64,000 nucleotides of DNA from contig UCJA01000009.1 in NCBI GenBank assembly GCA_900472675.1, positions 420,551 through 484,550 on the forward strand, written 5' to 3'. Under the pieces are notes generated by a model that saw only the letters and a list, made by a program, of their open reading frames with translations, was not told where the DNA came from and searched no databases. Positions 1-8,794 of the stretch are shown here, in pieces (positions within the stretch are counted from its first letter, which is position 1; each line of letters begins with the position of its first letter). The translations under genes and the position numbers were made by a program. This DNA comes from Hyphomicrobiales bacterium (GTDB taxonomy: Bacteria > Pseudomonadota > Alphaproteobacteria > Rhizobiales > Rhizobiaceae).

Positions 1-361
1 CCCACCCGGAAAGCGTACGGACGAGCTCGACGAGGCGCTTCTGGAAGCCACTGATGAGCATCCACGCGAAGGCGTGGGTGGTATCGCAGTAGATCGCCGG
101 GTGGCCGTCCGTCTGAGCGACGATCATGTCGCGCGCTACGTTGGTGTAGGTGATGCAGGCAACTTGCTGATGGGATCGTTGGAGTTCGCGGGAGCGCTCT
201 TTCAAAATGTGTCGCAGCGCTTCGACCAGCGAAAAGGTCTTCCCGGCCCCGGCTCCCGCTTCGAAGACGAAGCTCGACCCGTCATCGAGATAGCTGCGAA
301 GCTCCTTCCACGAGAGAACCGCCGCCGCTTCAGCAGGATTGAGTTCCGCCTCTTCATTCAT
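1..361 (-). CDS. gajB: UvrD-like helicase, GajB of a Gabija-type system (N-terminus only)
   Basis: The reverse strand encodes the first 120 residues of a superfamily 1 helicase and runs off the window edge. A Walker A motif, GAGAGKT, sits near residue 41, followed by an ACITYTNVARDMI segment typical of UvrD-like motif Ia. The ATG overlaps the stop of the upstream OLD nuclease gene as ATGA, so the two are almost certainly translationally coupled. In Gabija systems a UvrD-like helicase (GajB) follows the OLD nuclease (GajA), and together they restrict phage. The Gabija name rests on this pairing plus the Walker A motif, since only the N-terminus is visible. Confidence 0.75.
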   Translation of the reverse strand, partial: MNEEAELNPAEAAAVLSWKELRSYLDDGSSFVFEAGAGAGKTFSLVEALRHILKERSRELQRSHQQVACITYTNVARDMIVAQTDGHPAIYCDTTHAFAWMLISGFQKRLVELVRTLSGW

Positions 362-2589
362 TCGGCGGCTCCCGTGATGGTCTCTTCTCCAAGATTTTCG
401 ATCGGGCTCGCCGCCTGTGCTTCAGCCGCCAGCGCCACGCCGGGATCGACAACAGCCGCGTTGCTGTCGGCAAGCCAAACGATGCCATCCTTGATGTACC
501 GGGGCGTTGTCCAGTTCGTTTTGTCTATGGCGTAGGTCAGAGCAAATTTGGACTTCTTCTGCTTGGCCGCCTTATCGGCGGCAGCTTTCGCGAGCGCGTC
601 GTTCGTGGTGCCGGTGATGCCAAATAAGCCTTGGTTCGCGAGGATGAAAGCATCTTCGAACGTGCGGCCACACGGCCCCCCGTCCGCTTCTGGCACCTGG
701 TAGGCAATGCGGAGCGTGCCGCGGGTCTTCTTCGCGGCATCAGCCGTCATGGCTACTGCAAGATCGAATAGGGTTGTGCCTTCCTTCACCTCCTCCTCAT
801 CGTCATCAGCGAGATCGACGACCGCTTCGGCTGCGGCTTCGACTGCCGGCTCCGCCTGCCGCTCTTCGACTTTTTTAGCTTCCGCAGGGGGAGCAACCGC
901 AGCGAACCAGCTCTTGATGCAAGAGTTACTGGTGCTCTCTCCCTCATGGACGAGACACGCTTCGAGCTTGCTCTTCTCGTTCTTCTTGACCGCATCCAGG
1001 TCGGTCACGATCAGGCTTCGCAGTCCAAGGAACTCCAGCAGGGGTATGAAGAGTTGGGCGTACGCACCGCCAACTTCCATGATCGTCGTGTACTGACTGC
1101 CGAGCTTCAAGGTTGGATCGGCCTGCTCTAGTGCCCGCATCACCTGGGGCAGCATCAACCGCTCCGTCGTGCCCTCGATCAGGATCGCTTTGTCAGCGAA
1201 GAACAGGTCGCATCGCGTTAGCGTGAGATACTGGTGCAGGAAGTTTGCGACCGGTCCTTTGAGGCCCGCGAGATCGCTACTTAAATCCTTCACCTGCGTG
1301 CAACGGACGCCGACAGGTCGATCCTTCGACGTGATCGCAAAATAGCGGATGGTATCGAAGCGCGCTTCGTTCGCGACGTGCGGAGAGTGGGTTGAGACGA
1401 TGAACTGCACTGGCCAGGTGACGTTCTCACCCTCCAGTGCGCAGAGCCTTTCGACGATCAATGGAAGCTGCCGAATGAAGACTTCCTGCATCTGAGGATG
1501 CAGGTGCGCCTCAGGTTCTTCGATGACGATGAGCTGAAGGCCGGGCGCTTGAGCCTGCGCGCGGAATGCGCGGAAGAACCCAACGATCTTGAGAAGAATG
1601 TAGAGGAGGTTCCGATAGCCGAGTCCGTTGTAGGACTCCGGAAGCTGCACGCCGTTATGACCCGCATACTTAACCTTGGTGAAATTGGTCAGGAGCTTGC
1701 CGATTTCGAGCTTCGTCTCGGGATAGAGCGGGCCATTATCGAGTCCCGGATAGCCGAAATATTCGACGGCCGGCATGAGCTTGGCCAATTGGCCTTTGAA
1801 GTCTTTATCGATCCCCGTCTGGATTTCCTCGACAGCCTTCTTAAGCCCTTCGGCGATATCCTTTTGCGAGCCGTCGGCTGTCGAAACCGAAGCACTTTGG
1901 AAGAGACCCTCAAGCACCTTCGCCAGAACGTCGGTGTCACGTCCGCCGGTCGCATCAAGCGCGCGCTGCGCGTTCACGAAGCCAAGCGACAAGAGCTTCG
2001 TGACGGCCGCCGGCGTCACCTCATGCGTGTTGGTCGGGTCATTAGGATCTTCAGCCCACATACGTGTGGTGAAATGGCTAGGAACGCGTTCGGCCAAGCT
2101 TCGGAACAGCGCGAGCTTGTCCACTTCGGTGTGCTGCGCAGGATCGCCTTCAAAGACGATCTCCCCATGGCCGTCGAAGAGTGAATCAATGCGGCCGTCA
2201 GCCAGAGCGCGCCGACAAACGATGACCGCCTCGGTACATGTGTCGTCAGTGTCAATTACGAACTCCTGCAACGGCCCGAATTCCGGAATGGCCGGGTCAT
2301 ATTTTACGTGAATGCGGAGCTCGATGGTCGGGACCAAAGCGCGGACTTCTTGCGGGTCCGCGTTATTGAGGTACGCCCGGTGCGCGGCACAAAAATTTTC
2401 GTAGGACGCGCTGGAGAAGTCCTCGATCTCGAAGCTGCTCTTTTCGGAGAGAAACTTTTTAATTACGTCAGACAATGACGTTTTGCCGCAGTTGTTCCGA
2501 CCCACAACAACCGTCGTCTCTTTTTCAAGCTGAAGAGAAACGTCATGTAGCAGGCGGAAGTTTTGGACTTTCATTAGACTTATTTTCAC
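358..2589 (-). CDS. gajA: OLD-family ATP-dependent nuclease with TOPRIM domain, GajA of a Gabija-type system
   Basis: This 743-residue protein has an ABC-type ATPase half and a TOPRIM half. Visible motifs are Walker A GRNNCGKT (30-37), a signature-like segment near 318-330, Walker B LIVIEEPE (353-360), the H-loop STHSPH around 401, TOPRIM IEGTTE (471-476) and TDLD (529-532). OLD nucleases of this layout followed by a UvrD-like helicase define Gabija; GajA nicks DNA when cellular nucleotides fall. The protein is longer than the roughly 580 residues usual for GajA, with an Ala/Glu-rich insert near 575-610 and extra C-terminal sequence. The start is taken as GTG at 2589; an ATG five codons later also fits. 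The stop overlaps the helicase start. Confidence 0.8.
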   Translation of the reverse strand: MKISLMKVQNFRLLHDVSLQLEKETTVVVGRNNCGKTSLSDVIKKFLSEKSSFEIEDFSSASYENFCAAHRAYLNNADPQEVRALVPTIELRIHVKYDPAIPEFGPLQEFVIDTDDTCTEAVIVCRRALADGRIDSLFDGHGEIVFEGDPAQHTEVDKLALFRSLAERVPSHFTTRMWAEDPNDPTNTHEVTPAAVTKLLSLGFVNAQRALDATGGRDTDVLAKVLEGLFQSASVSTADGSQKDIAEGLKKAVEEIQTGIDKDFKGQLAKLMPAVEYFGYPGLDNGPLYPETKLEIGKLLTNFTKVKYAGHNGVQLPESYNGLGYRNLLYILLKIVGFFRAFRAQAQAPGLQLIVIEEPEAHLHPQMQEVFIRQLPLIVERLCALEGENVTWPVQFIVSTHSPHVANEARFDTIRYFAITSKDRPVGVRCTQVKDLSSDLAGLKGPVANFLHQYLTLTRCDLFFADKAILIEGTTERLMLPQVMRALEQADPTLKLGSQYTTIMEVGGAYAQLFIPLLEFLGLRSLIVTDLDAVKKNEKSKLEACLVHEGESTSNSCIKSWFAAVAPPAEAKKVEERQAEPAVEAAAEAVVDLADDDEEEVKEGTTLFDLAVAMTADAAKKTRGTLRIAYQVPEADGGPCGRTFEDAFILANQGLFGITGTTNDALAKAAADKAAKQKKSKFALTYAIDKTNWTTPRYIKDGIVWLADSNAAVVDPGVALAAEAQAASPIENLGEETITGAAE

Positions 2590-3128
2590 GCGGCGAGCCC
2601 CCCGAGATTTTAATCCCCAACAGGAAACTAGACCATCAGTGCAGCCAGCGGTAGTGTCGAAACGGCGCTGATCGAACAGGCGGCTGGGGCAAGCGGCGTG
2701 CCGCGAAGCGGACCGCCCGGACTTCCCATATGAGTCAGTGACGGCCTCGGTCAGTCATCAGCGATATGTCCGCTTTACGTCCGAAGTCCGCAATAGCAGA
2801 CAGTCAGATCTCGGCCCCAATATGGCCCAAACAACATGAGGCCAGTGTGCCTCGTTGGCTCGTACAAGCCACGGGTTCATCGGCTCCTAGATTAGTACAG
2901 CGGTTTCAAGTTGGCTTCGATTTGAACCCGTTTGTGTTCCAATAACGGTGGAAGCGACAGGCTTTCACCGAGCGTTTCAAGCCTATCGCGCGAAAGTTGT
3001 GAATGCCACTACTGAGACTGTTACCTTATAGAGCATATGTCGGTATTGCCATCGAACCTGTCACGTCGGACGGCAACACTGCTCTACGATCCTGGCTCAG
3101 ATCTCAAAAGATCGAGCTTCCATGATCT
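2590..3128. other. Intergenic region upstream of gajA, no gene seen
   Basis: No open reading frame with protein-like composition, tRNA or clear repeat is visible. It must contain the promoter of the leftward Gabija operon and it abuts the broken SDR remnant, so part of it may be decayed coding sequence. Confidence 0.4.
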
Positions 3129-3504
3129 TCACCAAGGCTGAACACCGTCATGTCCGAAGAAGCCGCCCGTCGGGCCGTCGACGCCGATCGTCGCGAGCCG
3201 GATCGCGCTTGCGGCACCCTCGTCCGGGGTCAGTGCTCCATTGTTGCCATTGAGGTCAGTAGCCACGCTGCCCGGCTCCACAGCGTTTACCTTGATCCCG
3301 AGCGGCTCGAGCTCCTTGGCGAAGGCGACGCTCACGGCGTTGAACGCCGTCTTCGACGAGCTGTAGGCGAGCAGATTGGCCTTGGAGTAGATGGAGGTCG
3401 GGTCGGTCACGAGAGCGAGCGATCCGAGACCGCTGCCCATCATCACGACACGGGCACCTTCGGCCTTCTTGAGCAGGGGCAGAAACGCTTGGGTCACCCG
3501 CCAT
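3129..3504 (-). pseudogene. SDR oxidoreductase remnant (C-terminal half only)
   Basis: From about 3504 downward the reverse strand encodes the second half of a short-chain dehydrogenase: a WRVTQAFLPLL helix, VVMMGSGLGS, the catalytic YSSSK, then VNAVEPGSVATDL and a GPTGGFFG end. The Rossmann N-terminus with its GxxxGxG motif is missing. The reading frame stays open upstream to 3611, but there it runs antisense through a TetR fragment and no longer looks like an SDR. This is therefore a truncated gene whose 5' half was lost at a junction near 3501-3508. Confidence 0.75.
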
Positions 3505-3813
3505 GACAAATGGAAGGGATGTCTGATCACCGAAGGGATGGGCGCAGACGACGAGACGGCGCGAACCATGGCTGCTGAGCTGGCCAAGGGCGGTCGCGAC
3601 ATCATCAGCAACTACATCCGGGCACATCACGCGAAGGATCCGGAGCGGGTCACCGACTACGTCCTGATGACCCTCCGCGGCCTCTCGTCCTATGCCTGCC
3701 TCGGTTACTCGACCGAGCGGCTGACTGAATGCGCCAAGATGGCCGGCCGCGCGCTCGAGAATGATTTCCTTGCGCAAGCGGCCTTAGATGATGGCCGCCT
3801 AGATCCCGGATAG
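3505..3813 (+). pseudogene. TetR-family regulator remnant (C-terminal domain only)
   Basis: Forward-strand sequence from about 3508 encodes a WKGCLI segment followed by a helical stretch ending near ALENDF, matching the ligand-binding C-terminal domain of TetR-family repressors. The N-terminal helix-turn-helix is absent; upstream sequence on this strand is antisense to the SDR fragment. The two fragments meet within a few bases, which points to an old deletion or inversion joining a regulator to an SDR gene. Its stop at 3811-3813 overlaps the end of the neighbouring NTF2-like gene. Confidence 0.7.
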
Positions 3814-4266
3814 AACTGCGATATCACCAGACCGCCACACGTTGTCGACCGTATTGCGCGTGATGACCCAGACGTCACCGTTTCTTGCCAGCTCGACATC
3901 ATAGCGGTTTTTCATGACGTAGTGCCTAGCGGGATCGTTTCGCGGTACATGCTGGGCTTCGACCAGTGCGTCCATGCGTGCGGTGTCACCGTTGATGGTC
4001 ACGCGGGCATTGGTGACAGAATGCGTGGTGTCGAGTGAGCCCAGCGAGGTCGAAAGCGCCGAGGCGATAACGTCCCTGCCCTCGATGACGGGATATTCGA
4101 ATCCTGCCTTGGCTGCCGCCGGGCGAAAGTCCGAGACTGCATTTTCTGCAAGCGACGATGCGAGCAATTCCTTGTCGCGCAGATCGATGCCGGCGGCAAA
4201 GCGGTAGAGAGCGTCAACTACAGCGAGTTTATCGGCGGCCTGGGTGAGTGACGATGTCGAAGTCAT
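3799..4266 (-). CDS. NTF2/SnoaL-like protein
   Basis: The 155-residue product has the pattern of SnoaL-like cone-fold proteins: an N-terminal helix (VVDALYRFAAGIDLRD), a small-barrel middle with HSVTNARVTINGD, and a final RNTVDNVWRSGD strand. Members range from small-molecule isomerases and hydrolases to non-enzymatic binding proteins, so no substrate can be assigned. It is the last gene of a leftward operon with a second NTF2-like gene, a saccharopine-dehydrogenase-like gene, a VOC gene and an SDR. An ATG at 4266 is used. Confidence 0.75.
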   Translation of the reverse strand: MTSTSSLTQAADKLAVVDALYRFAAGIDLRDKELLASSLAENAVSDFRPAAAKAGFEYPVIEGRDVIASALSTSLGSLDTTHSVTNARVTINGDTARMDALVEAQHVPRNDPARHYVMKNRYDVELARNGDVWVITRNTVDNVWRSGDIAVLSGI

Positions 4267-4359
4267 GGATGAGTTTCCTTGTATTCCGGGATCCTCGCAA
4301 TGAGAACCTTTAACGGTTACTGCGCCTGTGTGCGATGGTGGTTGAGATGGCGGAGCCGC

Positions 4360-4686
4360 CTATTCGAGGTCGGCATCGATGCGTTCGATCAAGCCTTCTG
4401 AATTGATCGCAATCTTGAGAATGCCGACCTCGTGGCCGAAGTCGCCGGTGAAATCGAGGCGGACGACCGCATTGTGGTCATCCGGTTGGCCAAGGGAGAG
4501 CAGCTTGCTCGAAGTGTTGTAGCCCACAAAAAACTGCTCGAGATAAAGGCGAACGCCGTCATGCCCCTTGAATGCGTCACCGACTGAAACGTCGTCGATA
4601 ACGGCATTCGGTGCGAACAGGGCGAGCGTACCCTCGATGTCAAAAGCGTTGGCAGTTCGGATGAAGTTTTCAACGAGCGTCTGCAT
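4360..4686 (-). CDS. NTF2/SnoaL-like protein (second copy)
   Basis: This 108-residue product carries the NTF2-like pattern FIRTANAFDIEGTLALFAPN followed by a GHDGVRLYLEQFF helix and a C-terminal sheet. The start at 4686 (MQTLVEN) is preferred because GAGG lies about seven bases upstream and it leaves ten bases to the stop of the saccharopine-dehydrogenase-like gene. An ATG at 4704 would overlap that gene. The role is probably as a small accessory enzyme or binding protein of the operon's unknown pathway. Confidence 0.72.
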   Translation of the reverse strand: MQTLVENFIRTANAFDIEGTLALFAPNAVIDDVSVGDAFKGHDGVRLYLEQFFVGYNTSSKLLSLGQPDDHNAVVRLDFTGDFGHEVGILKIAINSEGLIERIDADLE

Positions 4687-4696
4687 GGCGTAATCC

Positions 4697-5677
4697 TCAG
4701 ACATCGATGATCGTGGTGTCGGCGATCGTCTGGGCAAAACCGCTGCCGAACAATCCGGCAGGAGTCTGGAAACCGGGACGCGCCTCCCCTGCAAGAACAC
4801 GGCGGCCAGCTTCCGCCACCGCTATTGCCGTGAACGAGTAACCGTTGACCGTATCGAGGATGGACCGCAAGACGGTGCCATCGGCGCCCGTGACCTCGAC
4901 GACTGCCTTGTAACGATTGTCCAGTCGTTCCTGGTCGGTTGGGCCGTCGGGAAGCGCCGACAGATCGCCCTGCGGAAATCCTCCGCCTGTCACATGGACG
5001 AAGGTCTCGATGTTCGGAACGCCGGTGGCCCGCCAGATGGTGATGAGATCGGGAAGCGTGACCTGGAAGCTGTCGACTGCCCCCTGCCCGAAGTCGAGCT
5101 TCTGGATGCTGTTGGCGACCGTCACCAGCTCGCCATCGACGCGGGCAAGCGTCTGGGCGGTCATATTCTCGGTCGCACTGTTCGCCGATCCCCGTGACAT
5201 GCCGCCTGCGACATGCATCGCGATCCGGATCTTGCCGGGAGTTTTGACCCTTGCGACCGCATGCCCGGCAAGGCTTCCCAGCATCGCCACGCTGCCACCG
5301 CCGCCCGGCAGCAGCGTCACGCCCGCCGCTTTTGCATCAGCATCCAGTTGTTCTGCCAGACGATAACTGTCGAGCTCGGCGGCGGTGTCGATATAGTGCA
5401 CGCGGTTGCGGATGGAGGCTTCCATCAACGGTTTCGCCGTCCGCAGGAAGGGGCCTGCAGCATTCACGATGACCGCAACATCGGTCAAAGATCGATCGAT
5501 CAGCGCGCCATCATCAAGGGTGAACAGCCGATACTCGACACCGAGTTTCGCCGCGAGTTCAGCAAGCGGCTTTTCGCTCCGGCCGGCCAGAATAATCGGC
5601 GTTTCAGCAGCCTTCGCGTGTTCCGCAACCATGCGACCTGTGTAGCCGGTCGCGCCATAGATCATCAGTTTTGTCAT
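4697..5677 (-). CDS. Saccharopine dehydrogenase-like NAD(P)-binding oxidoreductase
   Basis: The 326-residue product opens with the nucleotide-binding motif GATGYTG (residues 8-14) and continues with NAAGPFLRTAKPLMEA and a GGGGSVAM segment, as in the saccharopine dehydrogenase/trans-acting enoyl reductase superfamily. These proteins reduce C=C or C=N bonds or act as NAD(P)-binding partners; the substrate here is unknown. The gene starts one base after the VOC gene's stop and is followed ten bases later by an NTF2-like gene, so it is embedded in one transcript. Confidence 0.78.
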   Translation of the reverse strand: MTKLMIYGATGYTGRMVAEHAKAAETPIILAGRSEKPLAELAAKLGVEYRLFTLDDGALIDRSLTDVAVIVNAAGPFLRTAKPLMEASIRNRVHYIDTAAELDSYRLAEQLDADAKAAGVTLLPGGGGSVAMLGSLAGHAVARVKTPGKIRIAMHVAGGMSRGSANSATENMTAQTLARVDGELVTVANSIQKLDFGQGAVDSFQVTLPDLITIWRATGVPNIETFVHVTGGGFPQGDLSALPDGPTDQERLDNRYKAVVEVTGADGTVLRSILDTVNGYSFTAIAVAEAGRRVLAGEARPGFQTPAGLFGSGFAQTIADTTIIDV

Positions 5678-5678
5678 G

Positions 5679-6074
5679 TTAATGCTGCCATTCCTTGTAG
5701 ACGAATTCGAGTGAATAACCGTCGGGATCGCGGATCTGGGCCGCGTAGTACCGGGGATCGTAATGAAGCTGCGGTCCGGGCGAATGGATCTCGGTGGCCC
5801 CCGCCGTCATGGCTGCGGCATAGGCTGCATCCACCTGCTGCTTGCCATCGGCAACGAAACCGATATGGGCTGCGCGCCCTTCGACGGTGCCTTCCCGCAG
5901 CCAAAAGAATACACGGCCGTTCGCGCCAAATCCCTTGAGATCGGGATGGCCGGGAGGACCTTGCCTGCCATCATAGTCGACGGCGTGAGCGATCCCGAGC
6001 GGGGCAAGTGCTTTCTCGTAGAAGGTGATCGAACGATTGATATCGCTGACCGAGATGAAGACGTGGTCGAGCAT
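5679..6074 (-). CDS. VOC-family (glyoxalase/dioxygenase-like) protein
   Basis: The 131-residue single-module VOC protein starts MLDHVFISVSDINRSITFYE, the typical first beta-alpha-beta unit, and ends with RDPDGYSLEFVYKE, where a glutamate metal ligand of the family normally lies. Such proteins act on aldehydes, thiols or aromatic rings, or confer drug resistance. The start at 6074 has a GGAGAG ribosome site directly upstream; a longer frame to 6131 overlaps the SDR gene and is less likely. It is the second gene of the leftward operon. Confidence 0.82.
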   Translation of the reverse strand: MLDHVFISVSDINRSITFYEKALAPLGIAHAVDYDGRQGPPGHPDLKGFGANGRVFFWLREGTVEGRAAHIGFVADGKQQVDAAYAAAMTAGATEIHSPGPQLHYDPRYYAAQIRDPDGYSLEFVYKEWQH

Positions 6075-6090
6075 GATGCTCTCCTTTCGA

Positions 6091-6834
6091 TCAGATGATG
6101 TAGCCGCCGGTGACTTCGATATTCTGCGCATTGATCCAGCGGTTTTCCTCAGACAGCAGGCTGGCGATCACGCCGCCGATATCTTCCGGTTCGCCGACAC
6201 GACCGAGCGCGGTCTGCCCTGCCAGCATGGCCTCGAATTCATCATTGAGGCCACCGCCAAGTTCAGTGCGGATGGCACCGGGTGCCACGGAGTTCGCCCT
6301 GATCCGCCGCTCGCCAAACTCCTTGGCCATGTAACGGGTCAGGACCTCCAACCCGCCCTTGAAGGCCGCATAGGGCGCGACACCTGACGTGGCGACACGG
6401 GTGGTGGCACTGGTAAGGTTGACGATGTGACCGCCGTCCTCCATCAGCGGCAGCAGCGTCTGGGTCAGGAAGAACGGTCCCTTGAGATGAACGTTGAACA
6501 GGCCGTCGAACTGTTCTTCGGTCACGGTCGCAATCGGATTGAACAGTCCGTACCCGGCATTGTTGACGAGGTAGTCGAATGTCTCCCTGCCCCAGATCGC
6601 TTGAAGCTCGACGCTGACGGCATCGCGGAACTCGGCAAACGAGCTGGAATTGCCGACGTCGAGCTTCAGCGCCACGGCCTTGCCGCCGTTCGCGGCGATC
6701 GCGCTGACCACCTCGCCAGCCTTCTCCGGATTGCCGTTATAGGTGACGATCACGCCCATGCCGCGCTCGGCGCATTTGATGGCGGTGCTGGCTCCGAGGC
6801 CGCGGCTGCTTCCGGTAACGATGACGATCTTCAT
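6091..6834 (-). CDS. SDR-family oxidoreductase
   Basis: A classical short-chain dehydrogenase of 247 residues: TGSSRGLG cofactor motif near residue 7, NNAGYG, the catalytic serine in NLTSATT, YAAFK as the YxxxK pair, and the GRVGEPEDI end signature. The start MKIVIVTG at 6834 has GGAG upstream; another ATG lies four codons earlier. It is the first gene of the leftward operon and is divergent from an AraC regulator that probably controls it. The substrate is unknown. Confidence 0.85.
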   Translation of the reverse strand: MKIVIVTGSSRGLGASTAIKCAERGMGVIVTYNGNPEKAGEVVSAIAANGGKAVALKLDVGNSSSFAEFRDAVSVELQAIWGRETFDYLVNNAGYGLFNPIATVTEEQFDGLFNVHLKGPFFLTQTLLPLMEDGGHIVNLTSATTRVATSGVAPYAAFKGGLEVLTRYMAKEFGERRIRANSVAPGAIRTELGGGLNDEFEAMLAGQTALGRVGEPEDIGGVIASLLSEENRWINAQNIEVTGGYII

Positions 6835-6893
6835 GTGTCTCTCCATGTATCTGGTATGACATCAAGCTAGGCTCACCTGGCCAGACCCGCTCA

Positions 6894-6920
6894 CCTATTC
6901 CTCTCTGAAACTTGCCTATT
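6894..6920. promoter_or_regulatory. Paired CCTATT half-sites, candidate AraC operator
   Basis: In the space between the leftward SDR operon and the rightward araC-like gene, CCTATT occurs at 6894-6899 and again at 6915-6920, exactly 21 bases apart. AraC-family activators typically bind direct repeats about two helical turns apart. The second copy extends to CTTGCCTATT, whose complement recurs in the promoter region of the paralogous AraC gene at 9753-9762. Function is inferred. Confidence 0.4.
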
Positions 6921-6967
6921 TCTGCTTTGACCTTGTGCGCCCTTCCAGGCTCTGTCAGGGTCGGGTG

Positions 6968-7855
6968 ATGGAAAAGCAATTAAACGAACTGCGGGCACTG
7001 GCCGCGAAGGCCGAGAACAAGCGCACTGAAACGGGCATTCCGCGCGTAGCGATGGTCCAGGGCGAGATTCCCGAGCATCAGCTTGCCGCGGTCTACGATC
7101 CGATGGTCAACCTGATCCTGACGGGATCGAAGACGATGACTGTCGGCGAGAGGACCTTTCACTATGACCCGGCGACCTATTTTGTTATGTCGGTGGATCT
7201 CCCGGCCGTCGGCTCCGTGCATTCCTCTGAGGCGGGCGAACCCTATCTGGCAGTCAGCCTGACCCTCGATCCGACCATCGTCGCAGGCCTGATCCGCGAC
7301 CTTCCGGTGAAGGTCTGCAGCGAGCTGTTCGGATCGGGATTTTCAGTTGCTCCGGTCAACGAGGATTTCCTCGATGCCTGGATTCGCATGCTGCGGCTGA
7401 TGGAACGTCCGGACGAGATTGTAGTGCTCTCGCCAGTCTACGAGCGGGAAATCCTGTTCCGCGTGCTTCAGGGGCCGCTCGGCTGGATGCTGCGCGATAT
7501 CGCATCTCCGGACACGGCGCTATCGCGTATAAGCGTGGCAATCAACTGGATCCGTCAGAACTTTGCCCAGACGATCAGGGTCGAGGCGCTGGCTGAAATG
7601 GCGGCCCTTAGCGTCTCGGCGTTCCATCGCCACTTCAAAGCAGTCACGGCACTCAGCCCACTGCAGTACCAGAAGCGCGTCCGCCTTCTTCACGCCCGGA
7701 CGCTCCTGATCGCCGGGCAGGGAAACGCAACGTCCGTGTCCTTCGGGGTGGGTTACGAAAGCCCGAACCAGTTCAGCCGGGAATACGCCCGCCTGTTCGG
7801 ATTGCCTCCGTCGAGAGACCTCGCGAAGGCGACGCAGGACCTCAAGGTCGCGTAG
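6968..7855 (+). CDS. AraC-family transcriptional regulator
   Basis: The 295-residue protein has an N-terminal cupin-like sensor domain (to about residue 165) and a C-terminal AraC helix-turn-helix pair from about 195 on, with MAALSVSAFHRHFKAVTA and VGYESPNQFSREYARLFG as the two helix-turn-helix cores. The N-terminal domain resembles the type II AraC_N family often found beside SDR genes. It is divergent from the SDR operon, which is its likely target. A paralogue lies at 8791-9705 on the other strand. The start at 6968 (MEKQLNEL) matches the paralogue's MENALEEL start. Confidence 0.85.
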   Translation: MEKQLNELRALAAKAENKRTETGIPRVAMVQGEIPEHQLAAVYDPMVNLILTGSKTMTVGERTFHYDPATYFVMSVDLPAVGSVHSSEAGEPYLAVSLTLDPTIVAGLIRDLPVKVCSELFGSGFSVAPVNEDFLDAWIRMLRLMERPDEIVVLSPVYEREILFRVLQGPLGWMLRDIASPDTALSRISVAINWIRQNFAQTIRVEALAEMAALSVSAFHRHFKAVTALSPLQYQKRVRLLHARTLLIAGQGNATSVSFGVGYESPNQFSREYARLFGLPPSRDLAKATQDLKVA

Positions 7856-7882
7856 CCGATCAAAAGCCGTAGGGGAACTTAA

Positions 7883-8794
7883 TTGGATCAACTTCTCGCC
7901 CTCCGCGTATTCGTGCGCATCGCCGATGCCGGGTCCTTTGCAAAAGCTGCGGATTCACTCAATCTGCCGCGCTCATCCGTCAGCAAACTGTTGCAGGATC
8001 TCGAACAGCATCTCGGCACCAAGCTTGTCGAACGTAGCACGCGGGCGCTGACCGTTACGCCTGAGGGCGAAGCCTATCGCGACCAGGCTCTGGACCTGCT
8101 GGCCAGTCTGGAGGAGATGGATCTGGCAGCAAGGGATGCCCGCGTAAAGCCGCGCGGCAAGCTGCGTGTCGATGTCGGATCGTCGCTGGCAAACATGATC
8201 ATCGTTCCGGCGCTTCCCAACTTCCGGCGGCGCTATCCGGATCTCGAACTGCTCCTTGGGGTCAATGACCGCCCGGTCGATCTGATCGGCGATGGTGTCG
8301 ACTGCGTCATCCGAGGCGGGGACTTGGCAGATACCTCGCTGATCGGCCGCCGCCTGTGCACGCTCGACTTCGTCACCTGCGCGACCCCGGCCTATCTCGC
8401 TGAACATGGAAGCCCCTTACATCCAACCGAACTTGAAAAGGACCACCTCGCCGTCAGCTACTTTTTTCCCAAGACGGGCAAGGCGCTGCCGATGCGTTAC
8501 TCCAGGGATGACGAGAGTTTCGAGATCAATGCGAGGGCGGCCATCAGCGTCAGCGAAAGCACGGCGCAGAACGAGGCTATCCTGGCAGGACTGGGCATCG
8601 GTCAGATCTTCGACTTCAGCGCCCGGCCGCATTTCGAATCTGGACGACTGGTACCCATCCTTCAAGACTGGAAGCAACCGTCCCACCCTCTTCACCTCGT
8701 CTACCCGGCAACCCGGCACCCGAGCGCAAAGCTAAGGGCGTTCGCGGACTGGGCCGTGGAAGTGTTCCGCCGGAAAGACAGCCACCTCGACTAG
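7883..8794 (+). CDS. LysR-family transcriptional regulator
   Basis: The 303-residue protein has the LysR winged helix at residues 1-60 (AKAADSLNLPRSSVSKLLQDLE) and a periplasmic-binding-like effector domain. The start is TTG at 7883, supported by AGGGGA about eight bases upstream and by the family start MDQLLALRVF. It follows the AraC gene by 27 bases, so the two are probably cotranscribed. Its stop shares a CTAG palindrome with the stop of the convergent AraC gene. Targets are unknown; the adjacent SDR genes are the obvious candidates. Confidence 0.85.
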   Translation: MDQLLALRVFVRIADAGSFAKAADSLNLPRSSVSKLLQDLEQHLGTKLVERSTRALTVTPEGEAYRDQALDLLASLEEMDLAARDARVKPRGKLRVDVGSSLANMIIVPALPNFRRRYPDLELLLGVNDRPVDLIGDGVDCVIRGGDLADTSLIGRRLCTLDFVTCATPAYLAEHGSPLHPTELEKDHLAVSYFFPKTGKALPMRYSRDDESFEINARAAISVSESTAQNEAILAGLGIGQIFDFSARPHFESGRLVPILQDWKQPSHPLHLVYPATRHPSAKLRAFADWAVEVFRRKDSHLD

